DNA of 7,431 nucleotides from CAYLMG01 sp964568365 (GTDB lineage Bacteria; Planctomycetota; Phycisphaerae; Sedimentisphaerales; Anaerobacaceae). The notes under the pieces are model-generated. The model searched no databases. It worked only from the letters and a program-made list of their open reading frames with translations, and was not told the DNA's origin. A program made the position numbers and the translations under genes. Shown here piece by piece: positions 1 to 6,700 of this stretch. How positions within the stretch are numbered: the first letter of the stretch is position 1; each line of letters opens with the position of its first letter. Location: positions 1 through 7,431 of the forward strand of contig CAZMQF010000127.1 in assembly GCA_964568365.1 (NCBI GenBank). The letters run 5' to 3'.

Positions 1-446
1 ATGGATTACGAGCAACGAAGGCAAGAGATAGTAAATTAGAGGTAATATGAATTCCGTATGGTAGCTAAACCAATGTTAAAAAGAAGTGCCCATTCAACTA
101 TTACTCGGACAGACTCCTAGTATCCAGAAAAGATTGAACCGCAGAGGACGCAGAGAATGCAGTATATGAGTGTATGGGTATATCAGTATATGAGTAATTC
201 TAACGCGGATTTTTAATAAAATATAGGAAATTATCTCTTGCCTTTGGCGAGAATTGGGAGGATAGTCTTTTACCGAGGTGAAACCGAATGATATAGGCAA
301 AATTACAAATTAAATTGCACAAAAAAGAATTGAATCGGTCGGAAATCAGATGGTCGGGCTACGTGTCGTAAGGGAGTGGGGAAAAACAGGCAAAATGGGA
401 GATTCTTGCGGATTCTTAATTTTTTTAAAAAACCCTCAAATTTTTA
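1..446. other. Gene-free region with repeat debris
   Basis: I see no convincing gene here; every frame is broken by stops and the open frames are short and low in complexity. The first frame is open from base 1 to a TAG at 37-39, so the last 12 codons of a gene entering from the left cannot be excluded. The stretch holds a CAGAG-type repeat and a 12-base direct repeat (160-171 and 184-195). At 347-362 there is a degraded copy of the GGATGGCCGGGCTAC-type repeat seen at 2622-2638, with one base deleted and one changed. GATTCTT is repeated at 401 and 411, just before a T/A-rich stretch leading into the promoter at 447. Confidence 0.6.
137..217. repeat. Dispersed CAGAG / CGCGGATT repeat debris
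   Basis: AACCGCAGAGGACGCAGAGA (137-156) is followed by two copies of CAGTATATGAGT (160-171 and 184-195) and then CGCGGATTTTTAAT (204-217). The opposite end of the window has the same two word types in reverse order: CGCGGATTTTAAT at 7403-7415, then CCACAGAGAACAC at 7419-7431. From memory, such CAGAG and CGCGGATT strings are scattered between genes in many environmental planctomycete and related genomes. Their function is not known to me. Confidence 0.5.
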
Positions 447-475
447 TTGACCCGAGGAACATTTTGACGTATTGT
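447..475 (+). promoter_or_regulatory. Putative sigma-70 promoter for the structured RNA candidate
   Basis: TTGACC (447-452) and TATTGT (470-475) are separated by exactly 17 bases. A start about seven bases downstream falls at 481-483, exactly where the first arm of the closing stem of the candidate RNA begins. The -10 matches the consensus at four of six positions, so alone it would be weak; its placement relative to the fold makes it more credible. No protein gene follows on this strand before the convergent DUF3800 gene. Confidence 0.45.
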
Positions 476-480
476 ACTTT

Positions 481-575
481 GAGCAGGCATGTGCAGGGGA
501 AAACGTAGGTTATCCGAAAGGATAGCAGCGCGTATAGCGTGGGACCCTACGTCCTGAGGCCTGCATTTGTTATTT
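481..575 (+). ncRNA. Candidate small structured RNA, family unknown
   Basis: The sequence folds by eye into a closed structure of about 90 bases. The closing stem pairs GCAGGC (483-488) with GCCTGC (559-564). Next comes CAGG (494-497) with CCTG (553-556), a five-base bulge (498-502), then a perfect 7-bp stem, ACGTAGG (503-509) with CCTACGT (546-552). Inside it are a 5-bp hairpin capped by a GAAA tetraloop (511-515 with 520-524) and a possible small hairpin CGC/GCG (529-531 with 537-539). ATTTGTTATTT follows the closing stem, as at the end of a terminated RNA, and a promoter pair ends at 475. The AGG, GNRA hairpin and AGCAGC order recalls the SRP RNA tip, but about 20 bases between the AGCAGC and the closing arm do not fit. 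I could not match it to a riboswitch I know. Confidence 0.4.
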
Positions 576-1376
576 CAGATTATTTAACCATCTTAAACTT
601 TCGTCAGTGTGTAATACTTGTTTGGCTTCTCTGGGCACTATCTTCAGCCCATAACCATGAATATCTCCTTCATGTCTGTAAAGAACAGGTGAAATCATTT
701 TCAGATAACGCGGTTCTGTATTGCCGAATTTATCCTTTTCAAGAGCATTAAAAAATGCCCCTGCTGCAGCATCTGCCAATTGTAAACCCATCGACCTCCC
801 CGGTGTTTGGGTTTTCAATTTAGATATTAGTATTTTATCGAATTCAATCCTGATATCTTGGCCGGTCTTCCTTTGCCTTTCAAGCAATCGCAAATAGTTC
901 CTCATTTCGTTATATGACATACCCTGTCTGTTGGAAAATAATAATTCTACTGTTCCATCTCCTCCCCATTTTTCTTGATTGTGTCGGTCTCTGGCAAGCC
1001 AAGATATTCTCTCGATTAAATATCTTACTGCGTAAAAATACAATCGATACCGTTCTTGAAATTTTTCAGGTTCAAGCAGAGAGGGCTTGTGAACGCAGAC
1101 TCCAATAATCCTCGTTTGCAATCCTGACATAATTTGTGCATATCGCACTTTTTGTGGATGTTTTAATTTCTTCCAATGGATATGCTTTCTTTGGTGGAGC
1201 TTGAATTCTTGTCGGACTTTATCTATGGTCTTAACGATTTCAATGTCTGTCTTCTTTCGGGTAATAAGGGCCGACAGGATAAACCAGTCACTACTAGCTT
1301 GTTCATTGTCAGCGGAGCGGAATTTAAAACCTTCATCGCCGGATTCATCTATATATGCACGAAATGAGGATGTCAC
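570..1376 (-). CDS. DUF3800 domain protein
   Basis: This 268-residue protein is a full-length member of the DUF3800 family. The N-terminus carries the hallmark YIDESGD (residues 8-14) on the first predicted strand. The second hallmark, LQLADAAAGAF (198-208), lies near the C-terminus, as usual. The conserved acidic residues D10, E11, D14 and D202 suggest an RNase H-like metal-binding nuclease fold; that is family-level inference and no activity is proven. There is no signal peptide or membrane segment, so it is probably cytoplasmic. The start is GTG at 1376, with AAGGA (1389-1385) eight bases upstream, and no ATG lies close by. The gene stands alone: divergent from the rhomboid gene and convergent with the RNA candidate, whose U-rich tail overlaps its stop. 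DUF3800 genes are often found with mobile or defence genes, but no such partner is visible here. Confidence 0.88.
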   Translation of the reverse strand: MTSSFRAYIDESGDEGFKFRSADNEQASSDWFILSALITRKKTDIEIVKTIDKVRQEFKLHQRKHIHWKKLKHPQKVRYAQIMSGLQTRIIGVCVHKPSLLEPEKFQERYRLYFYAVRYLIERISWLARDRHNQEKWGGDGTVELLFSNRQGMSYNEMRNYLRLLERQRKTGQDIRIEFDKILISKLKTQTPGRSMGLQLADAAAGAFFNALEKDKFGNTEPRYLKMISPVLYRHEGDIHGYGLKIVPREAKQVLHTDESLRWLNNLK

Positions 1377-1538
1377 TTTTTTATTCCTTTATTTGTTTTC
1401 CTATCCGTGGACTTCGAGTAAGGTCAAATCCTTTCAAACCAACGATCCTATCTTTTCCTAACAAATTCGCATTGTCAACCTTGGCAGGTTATTCACTCTT
1501 TCAGCTAAGTGTTCAAGTTTGTTTTTTTATAAAAGGAT

Positions 1539-1566
1539 ATTATATTCTTTTTGGATAATAGTACAA
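1539..1566 (-). promoter_or_regulatory. Possible promoter of the DUF3800 gene
   Basis: On the minus strand a perfect TATAAT (1544-1539) lies 16 bases downstream of TTGTAC (1566-1561). It would give a leader of about 155 bases before the GTG at 1376. A perfect TTGACA also occurs closer to the gene (1478-1473), but the best hexamer at the right distance is AAAGAT, a poor -10. Either could be used; the choice is uncertain. Confidence 0.3.
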
Positions 1567-1604
1567 GGAATTTTGGGAGGAAGAATCCTCATCTCTCGAT
1601 TTTC

Positions 1605-1633
1605 TTGACAGGACATCGTTTTTGTAATATTAT
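1605..1633 (+). promoter_or_regulatory. Sigma-70 promoter of the rhomboid gene
   Basis: TTGACA (1605-1610) and TATTAT (1628-1633) are 17 bases apart, a near-consensus housekeeping promoter. The predicted start near 1640 gives a short leader of about 27 bases before the ATG at 1667. The leader contains GGGAGAGG (1656-1663), a suitable ribosome binding site. Just upstream, GAGGA (1577-1581) and TCCTC (1586-1590) form a small hairpin of unknown meaning. Confidence 0.75.
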
Positions 1634-1666
1634 ATTGTGGAAATTTGATAGAGTCGGGAGAGGCAA

Positions 1667-2605
1667 ATGATAATACCGTGGCGAGTTGATGTCCCGCAGG
1701 AGCGCCGGCCGATAGCCAATTATCTCTTCGTTGTGATAATAATCGTTGTTTTCGGCTGGGAAGTTGCCGGCCCTATTGAGAAAATCGAGCCTTATGTTCT
1801 TAGCGGCCTGAATATCAAAGGGCTTGTCGGCCATATGTGGCTGCACGGCGGGATTATACACCTGTTGGGCAATGCCTTATTTTTGTGGATATTCGGCAAC
1901 GCGGTCTGCGCGAAGGTCGGCAACCTGCTTTATGCGGCGATTTATATTTTTATAGGTATGCTTGCCGGCCTGATACAGTTGGCTATCACAGGCGGGGCAA
2001 TTATAGGTGCCAGCGGGGCCATAACAGGCGTCGTGGGAATGTACCTTGTTTACTTCTGGGAAAATGACATTACCTGCTACTGGATTTTTATTCCTTTTTT
2101 CCGCAGATTTACCGTCACAAGTTTCTGGATAATTCTTTTGTGGATTTTTTATGATATTTTAGGCGTGATGTTAGGCGGACACAGGATTGGTTATTTTGCT
2201 CACCTGTCGGGATACGCCGCAGGCTTCGGGATTGCTGTTGTTTTGCTTCAGACCGGTATAATAAAGATGGAAAGGTATGAAAAGTCACTGCTGCAGCACC
2301 TGGGCCTGCACAAAACCGAAAGCCGGAACCAAAGCTATTTAGGCAGACTTTACGGCGGCTTCACAAAGGATTTGGAATACCTTAATTCGGTTCAAACGCA
2401 AGAGCCGACAGAGGCTCAGCAGTTACAAACAGAGCCGCCTGAAAAGATAAGTCTGTCAGCATTACAGCAAAAGCCTGACCTGCCGGAGCAGTTTATTCGC
2501 CTGCAGTGTCCCTGCGGAAAGCGGCTGAAAGTGCCGGCTGAATATGCAGGGAAAATTGGCAGTTGTCCGGCCTGTAAAAAACGCATAAAAATACCTACAA
2601 ATTGA
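1667..2605 (+). CDS. Rhomboid intramembrane serine protease with C-terminal zinc ribbon
   Basis: The 312-residue protein is a polytopic membrane protease of the rhomboid (S54) family, which cuts substrates within or next to their membrane segments. The fold signatures are in order: HLLGN (H65, N69, the HxxxN oxyanion motif), GASG (114-117, catalytic S116) and AHLSGYAAG (catalytic H179). Hydrophobic segments fill residues 17-200. A charged linker rich in Gln, Glu and Pro follows (about 200-275), then a cytosolic tail with C281-x-C283 and C300-x2-C303, consistent with a small zinc ribbon. Similar ribbons with KxLxVP and SCPxC words are common tails in planctomycete proteins, from memory. The ATG is supported by GGGAGAGG three bases upstream and by a close promoter. 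The gene stands alone and its substrate cannot be predicted. Confidence 0.92.
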   Translation: MIIPWRVDVPQERRPIANYLFVVIIIVVFGWEVAGPIEKIEPYVLSGLNIKGLVGHMWLHGGIIHLLGNALFLWIFGNAVCAKVGNLLYAAIYIFIGMLAGLIQLAITGGAIIGASGAITGVVGMYLVYFWENDITCYWIFIPFFRRFTVTSFWIILLWIFYDILGVMLGGHRIGYFAHLSGYAAGFGIAVVLLQTGIIKMERYEKSLLQHLGLHKTESRNQSYLGRLYGGFTKDLEYLNSVQTQEPTEAQQLQTEPPEKISLSALQQKPDLPEQFIRLQCPCGKRLKVPAEYAGKIGSCPACKKRIKIPTN

Positions 2606-2613
2606 TTACCGAA

Positions 2614-2636
2614 AGCACGGCCAGGATGGCCGGGCT
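2614..2636. repeat. Palindromic repeat, copy 1
   Basis: The core CACGGCCAGGATGGCCG (2616-2632) is identical to 3687-3703, and the similarity continues to the right through CTACCTT against TTACTTT. The arms pair with one mismatch (A2617 against G2633) around a GGA loop (2624-2626). It starts nine bases after the rhomboid stop. It could act as an mRNA 3' end stabiliser or a weak terminator, but no T run follows. Confidence 0.7.
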
Positions 2637-2641
2637 ACCTT

Positions 2642-2764
2642 AAAGCGCGCAAATGCGCGCGGGGGGGTAATAAGAAAATCCAATTTTTTTGAAATTTTTT
2701 TTAATCCTTTCTGTGTAAGCACTTATATCAATTCACGCCTTTAAAAAAACGCAAAAGCGCGCAA
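2642..2764. repeat. AAAGCGCGCAA direct repeat pair
   Basis: AAAGCGCGCAA occurs at 2642-2652 and 2754-2764. Each copy is followed by a second alternating or related GC word and then a G run (2661-2667 and 2775-2779). The first copy also forms a 6-bp hairpin, GCGCGC/GCGCGC with an AAAT loop (2645-2660). The second is a decayed version of the same unit. The function is unknown. Confidence 0.45.
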
Positions 2765-2891
2765 GATCGTGCAAGGGGGTCTAATTGTGGGGGAAGGATG
2801 GTCGCTCGGGGCCCGGGGCTTGTGGCTCGACAAGACAAGCCGCCGCCGTCGCTGCGTCCCCTGGCAATGACAACGTCATAAGTCACAAGCA

Positions 2892-2917
2892 ACGAGATAC
2901 GAGCGACGAGATACGAG
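2892..2917. repeat. 14-base tandem repeat upstream of the HNH gene
   Basis: ACGAGATACGAG is present at 2892-2903 and again at 2906-2917, separated by CG, so the period is 14. A partial third unit (ACGA) begins at 2920. It ends about 30 bases before the likely start codon of the HNH gene. Tandem ACGAG words could bind a repressor, or could be simple repeat debris of the same sort as elsewhere in the window. Confidence 0.6.
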
Positions 2918-2930
2918 TCACGAATTGGAC

Positions 2931-2935
2931 GGAGG
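2931..2935 (+). promoter_or_regulatory. Ribosome binding site deciding the HNH start
   Basis: GGAGG lies 10 bases upstream of a TTG at 2946. A longer reading frame opens at an earlier TTG (2925), but that codon has no Shine-Dalgarno site and the GGAGG would lie inside it. The TTG at 2946 is therefore preferred. Confidence 0.55.
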
Positions 2936-2945
2936 GCGGGAAGAG

Positions 2946-3635
2946 TTGCACACAAAAAAGTGCAAAAATTGTATTTATCTCGCAGAAGCGAAAGGCGAAG
3001 GCAAAACCGCTTCTGTCTGCGTGAATAAAGAAAACTTTGTCGGCCGGCTCCGACTCGTAGAAAATAACGATTTCTGCAGAAACTTTCAGGCAAAACCTGT
3101 AATCGACCGGCCGATAGTCAAACAGCCGAAAAATGGTAACATCAGATTCATACCCCTGACTAAAGGTAAAATCGCTGTCGTCGATGTCGAAGATTACGAG
3201 CACTTAAAGCAATACAAATGGTACGCGACATGCAGTGACGGCAGATATTATGCCTATCGAAGTTTTAATAGAACGTGTATGAGTATGCACAGGTATATTA
3301 TGAATGCGCCGAAAGATAAGGTTGTGGACCATAAAGACGGGAACGGATTGAATAACAGGAGAAGTAATTTGAGGATTTGCGCGATAAGAGAAAATGTTCA
3401 TAATTGCAGGGGCAGGTATAAGACATCGAAGTATAAAGGTGTTCACTGGAATAAAAAGGTAAGTAGGTGGGTTTCAAGTATTACGGAGAAAGGCAGATAT
3501 AAATTTTTAGGTCATTTTGACAATGAAGCCGACGCTGCAAAGGTCTATGATAAAGCGGCGAAAAGGTCTTTCGGCGAGTTTGCATATTTGAATTTCCCGG
3601 ATGAAATTGACAGGACAAAAGAAAAAGGGCTGTGA
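2946..3635 (+). CDS. HNH endonuclease with AP2 DNA-binding domain
   Basis: The protein is 229 residues from the TTG at 2946 (236 from TTG 2925). It has three parts. Residues 1-50 carry four cysteines, C6, C9, C25 and C44, spaced like a small zinc-binding module. Residues 65-160 are an HNH nuclease of the HNH_3 type, with MHRYI (H115), VDHKDGN (D128, H129) and GLNNRRSNLR, the metal and catalytic core. Residues 161-217 are an AP2 domain with SKYKGVHW, RW and a final AYLNF, which should bind DNA. HNH-AP2 pairs are known from phages and free-standing homing-type nucleases; the role here, such as self-mobility, is inferred. The gene stands alone, and its last codons encode the terminator of the opposing gene. 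Matching repeat copies lie on both sides. Confidence 0.9.
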   Translation: MHTKKCKNCIYLAEAKGEGKTASVCVNKENFVGRLRLVENNDFCRNFQAKPVIDRPIVKQPKNGNIRFIPLTKGKIAVVDVEDYEHLKQYKWYATCSDGRYYAYRSFNRTCMSMHRYIMNAPKDKVVDHKDGNGLNNRRSNLRICAIRENVHNCRGRYKTSKYKGVHWNKKVSRWVSSITEKGRYKFLGHFDNEADAAKVYDKAAKRSFGEFAYLNFPDEIDRTKEKGL

Positions 3636-3655
3636 GTGAAAATCTCACAGCCCTT
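3616..3655 (-). terminator. Intrinsic terminator of the large secreted protein gene
   Basis: A perfect 12-bp stem (3644-3655 with 3625-3636) and a 7-base loop are followed on the minus strand by TTTTTCTTTTG (3626-3616). This is a classical intrinsic terminator for the gene that ends at 3718. On the plus strand the same stem is followed only by ACTTG, so it would be a weak terminator for the HNH gene. The hairpin overlaps the final codons and stop of the HNH gene. Confidence 0.85.
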
Positions 3656-3660
3656 ACTTG

Positions 3661-3685
3661 TAACACGGGCTTCCAGCCCGTGTTA
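3661..3685. repeat. 25-base palindrome, type GGGCTTCCAGCCC
   Basis: The arms TAACACGGGCT (3661-3671) and AGCCCGTGTTA (3675-3685) pair perfectly over 11 bp around the loop TCC. It shares its outer six bases (TAACAC/GTGTTA) with the next palindrome and overlaps it by two bases. No T run follows on either strand, so it is probably a dispersed repeat transcribed in the 3' untranslated region rather than a terminator. Confidence 0.75.
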
Positions 3686-3708
3686 ACACGGCCAGGATGG
3701 CCGTGTTA
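3684..3708. repeat. 25-base palindrome, type GGCCAGGATGGCC (copy 2)
   Basis: The arms TAACACGGCCA (3684-3694) and TGGCCGTGTTA (3698-3708) pair perfectly over 11 bp around the loop GGA. Its 17-base core matches 2616-2632 exactly. The loop GGA is complementary to the loop TCC of the palindrome next to it. From memory, both palindrome types are dispersed widely in planctomycete genomes, often side by side. Confidence 0.75.
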
Positions 3709-3717
3709 CTTTATCGC

Positions 3718-6700
3718 TTAATAAAGGTACGGGTCGCAGCATTCAAGCCACTGATTAGCGAGGATAGCGATATCGACGAAGTTGACAATACCATCCTTAT
3801 TAAGGTCAGCACAGGGGATTTCCGGCCGCTCATTCGTCGTGAGCTGGAACGCAACATCCCAGGAATAGGCCTCTTCGGGCGGGTCTTCCGGAAACTTGAC
3901 AGGCTGACCGCTGCCAAACCACGAGCCTATTGTCGGCGGCCAGGTGCCGTCGGCTGTCATAAAGATTCTTACAGCGTCATCGTTCCATTCAGGCCTGCGT
4001 GTCTTCCAGCCCCACGGGTAAAAGTTCGGGTCGCTGTAATCCCACGGGTCGTAAATCGGGGCGATGCTCAGCCAGTAAACGGTTCCGTTCGGCTCGTCTT
4101 CGTTCGGTTCCTGAACGAACCATTCATCCTGCGACAGGAGCTGATTGAACTGAAAGCAGGTATCCATCGGGTAATCGTAGCCCGGCTCATTCGGCTCCCA
4201 GATGTCACCCATACGGGGGTCTCTGTCGTAGCCTGCGAAGTTCCAGACCCAGTTTCTGCATTCGAGTTCCCAGATAAGCTCGCCCGGGCGGCTGAACGTA
4301 TCAAAATCACCCGGGTCGGGGTCAGGGACGTTCGTCCAGATTCCGATGTGGAATGCCTGCGGCAGTACCGGCGGCAGGTACGGCTGTTCCCAGCCGATAA
4401 ATGAGCCCCACCAGTGGATATCGGTGACGGGGCGGTCGTCTGTGCACTGCCAGTCGTCGGCAATCATCGGCAGAGGCATATAGTTGTAATCTGATAACTC
4501 GTCCCAGCCGATGATAACGGGCGGGTCGCCGTTGGGGTCAGCTACTACGGGCGGCTGATTCCATTTCGGATAGACGCCTTTATCTACGGTTGTCTTCGGC
4601 GTGACCATCAGCCAATGCCAATAGTTCCACATAAACATCCAGCCTCCAGGCCCGGGGGCTGCACTTGGCCCGCCGACCCAGTTGCCGTTTTCGTCAACGA
4701 TTATCCAATCGACGGTGCTGAGATTGAAGGCGGGATTGTTCATATAGTTCGTAGCAACGGGCGTTGCTGCGGTGACACCTGTTTTTGAGGTGTCAATAGT
4801 AATCGTCGTCGGCGTGTTCCATATAATTGGTGCACCGCTGGCGGGTGCTCCGCAGTTCCAGTACCAGGCGCGTACTGGGCCGCCCGGCGAGGGGCTGTTC
4901 TGGAGGCCGAGCGAGACCTGGGTAACGCTACCAGCGGGGATTGGTAAGCCTGGGAACTGGGGAGCAGTAACGGTTACGGTGATGAGGCAGTTTCTGAGGT
5001 CGGGGTCTTCGCCGTATGTTAACTTCCAGGCACTCGAGATGTTGTCGCCGGCCATGCCGTCAGGGTTCCAGGCCATAACAAGACCTGCATCTTCAGGTTC
5101 GTAACCGCCGGCTCCGCCTCCTTCCCAGACGTAAAGCGCGGGTGTGGAGTAGTAGCCGTCAGGATATGGTTCGTTTGGTTCGTCGCAGAAGGTGTGCCAT
5201 TGCGCTATGTAATCGTAGAAGCCATCTTCAGTCATCGGCCTGACTACTTTGCTCACTAAACCTTTTAGCCACTGGCCCAGTTTATCAAGCAGTGCATAGG
5301 GGGTTACAGTTGAAATCGGCCCAGGCTCTTTTGGACATTCGATTATGAATTTTTCGAGCTCGAAGCCGTCGATGTAATCGGTGTTTGGATCGCCGCAAAG
5401 AGGTGAGGTGTGCATCGGGTCGGAGTTGCTGTCGGTCTGATTGTCGTCGAAGAGGTCGAAATCGACGGTGCCATCTGATTTGAGCCGGACGCCGGCGAGG
5501 ACTTCGACGTGTCCTTTCAGGTCAACTTCGATATCCTGGCCTCTTTTTAGCTCCTTCATTAAATCCTGCAGTTTTGCGAGAGTCAAAGGAGCGGTTATGT
5601 ATCTTGTGGTGACATGATTTTTGTAATGCTTTTTTTTCTTATCGGGCCAATCGGAATCGGTGCCGTTTGCGTCGGTTCCGAGAACACCTCCGACGTCACT
5701 TATACTTGTCGGCAGAGTTGATGAGATTTTTCCCCTGGCCTGCAGGTATTTTAGGCTGTTGGAGACTGCTCCGGGGGCACACTGGTTTTTGCCCTGCGGC
5801 TGATTTTTGAATTTGTCGAGGTTTGGCAATTTAGCAGAGGAGGTGACAGTAACTGCGCTGGGTTTGGTTTTGGGTCCACTGGGAGTGGGGCCGTGGTCTA
5901 TTTCATCCTCGGTACCAACCTGGTATTCGAGGTTAGCGACTGTTGCTGTGCCGGTGGTTCCGGGGGGCATTGCGAATTGCGGTGACGAATCGAAAGAAAC
6001 GACATAGCTGACGTTTGAGACATCAGTTCCGTGTTGTACTCCGAGGTCAAAGAAGCTCATAACGGTTTGTGGATTGCCTGAACTTTCGATACTGAGGTTC
6101 TGAATGACCCAGGTGCCATCGACCTCGAGGTTGAAATAATAGAATCCTGTTGGTTTGTGGATATCTACTTTTACGCGTCCCCAGTTGCTGTCGGGGGTTG
6201 AAGTGAGCAGGCCCTGCCAGTCGAGCTGCTCGAAGTCAGGTTCTGGCGGTTCGGGAATGATAGTGAGGTCGGCATCGTTATATAGAGTGCCGGTTAAGGG
6301 CGTAGTTGAGAATGGGCTTTGGCTGGGTGGAGCATAGGGGTCGAAGACAATCGGCGTTGTACCGATTAGATAACCCGGCAGGTCAGGACAGGTACCATCA
6401 ATAATCTCGTAGGATTCCTGAATAGGTCTGGGGAGAGTAATCCATTCTTCGGGATTTACAAGAACGTAAATGTTTTGGATGAGGCCGCAAGGGTCGCCGA
6501 TGGAAGGCATTACCAAATCAATATCGATGGTTGCATCAATCCAGGAGGGCAGGTCTTCGAGCTCCCATTGGCCAGTGTCGCCGTTCCAGGTGGGCAAAGC
6601 AATTTTGATGTGGTCTTCGTTGCCGCACCAATAGTCCCAGTAGAAGTCGAAGATGACATCGTTGTACGGCTCACCGGGTACAAAGCCGCCGTAAGTTTGA

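Larger units (their letters stand above)
2606..2945. other. Gene-free, repeat-rich region
   Basis: No convincing gene lies here; the open frames overlap repeats or the next gene. From left to right it holds a palindromic repeat (2614-2636), a GCGCGC hairpin followed by seven Gs (2645-2667), and two long T runs (2684-2690 and 2695-2702). Next are a second AAAGCGCGCAA copy (2754-2764), a GC-rich block with a 7-bp hairpin GGCTTGT/ACAAGCC (2817-2823 with 2835-2841), a 5-bp hairpin ATGAC/GTCAT (2867-2879), and a 14-base tandem repeat (2892-2917). The T runs are not preceded directly by a stem, so I do not call a terminator for the rhomboid gene. No good promoter for the HNH gene was found. Confidence 0.6.

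Noticed and set aside
1..39. Possible C-terminal end of a gene entering from the left edge
   Set aside because: Only 12 codons are visible before the stop, too few to support a gene; the ATG at base 1 is also not evidence of a start.
503..545. SRP (4.5S) RNA tip
   Set aside because: AGG, a GNRA-capped hairpin and AGCAGC appear in the right order, but the stem is longer than in SRP RNA and an extra stretch of about 20 bases separates AGCAGC from the closing arm, so the helix does not continue as required.
481..575. Integron attC-like site
   Set aside because: The palindromic shape is suggestive, but the required RYYYAAC and GTTRRRY core sites are absent and no integrase or cassette genes are seen.
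539..751. A plus-strand open frame of 70 codons opposite the end of the DUF3800 gene
   Set aside because: It overlaps the structured RNA candidate and the DUF3800 coding region, with no ribosome binding site.
2645..2702. Rho-independent terminator for the rhomboid gene
   Set aside because: The GCGCGC hairpin is followed by seven Gs and the T runs start more than 20 bases later without a stem directly before them.
2728..3203. Minus-strand open frames across the repeat-rich region and the start of the HNH gene
   Set aside because: They are antisense to the HNH cysteine module or run through repeats and show no domain or start signal.
3697..4404. A plus-strand open frame of 235 codons opposite the 3' part of the large secreted protein gene
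   Set aside because: It lies fully antisense to a well-supported gene with clear domains, begins within a palindromic repeat and has no recognisable motif or ribosome binding site. It is a by-product of the GC-rich antisense strand.
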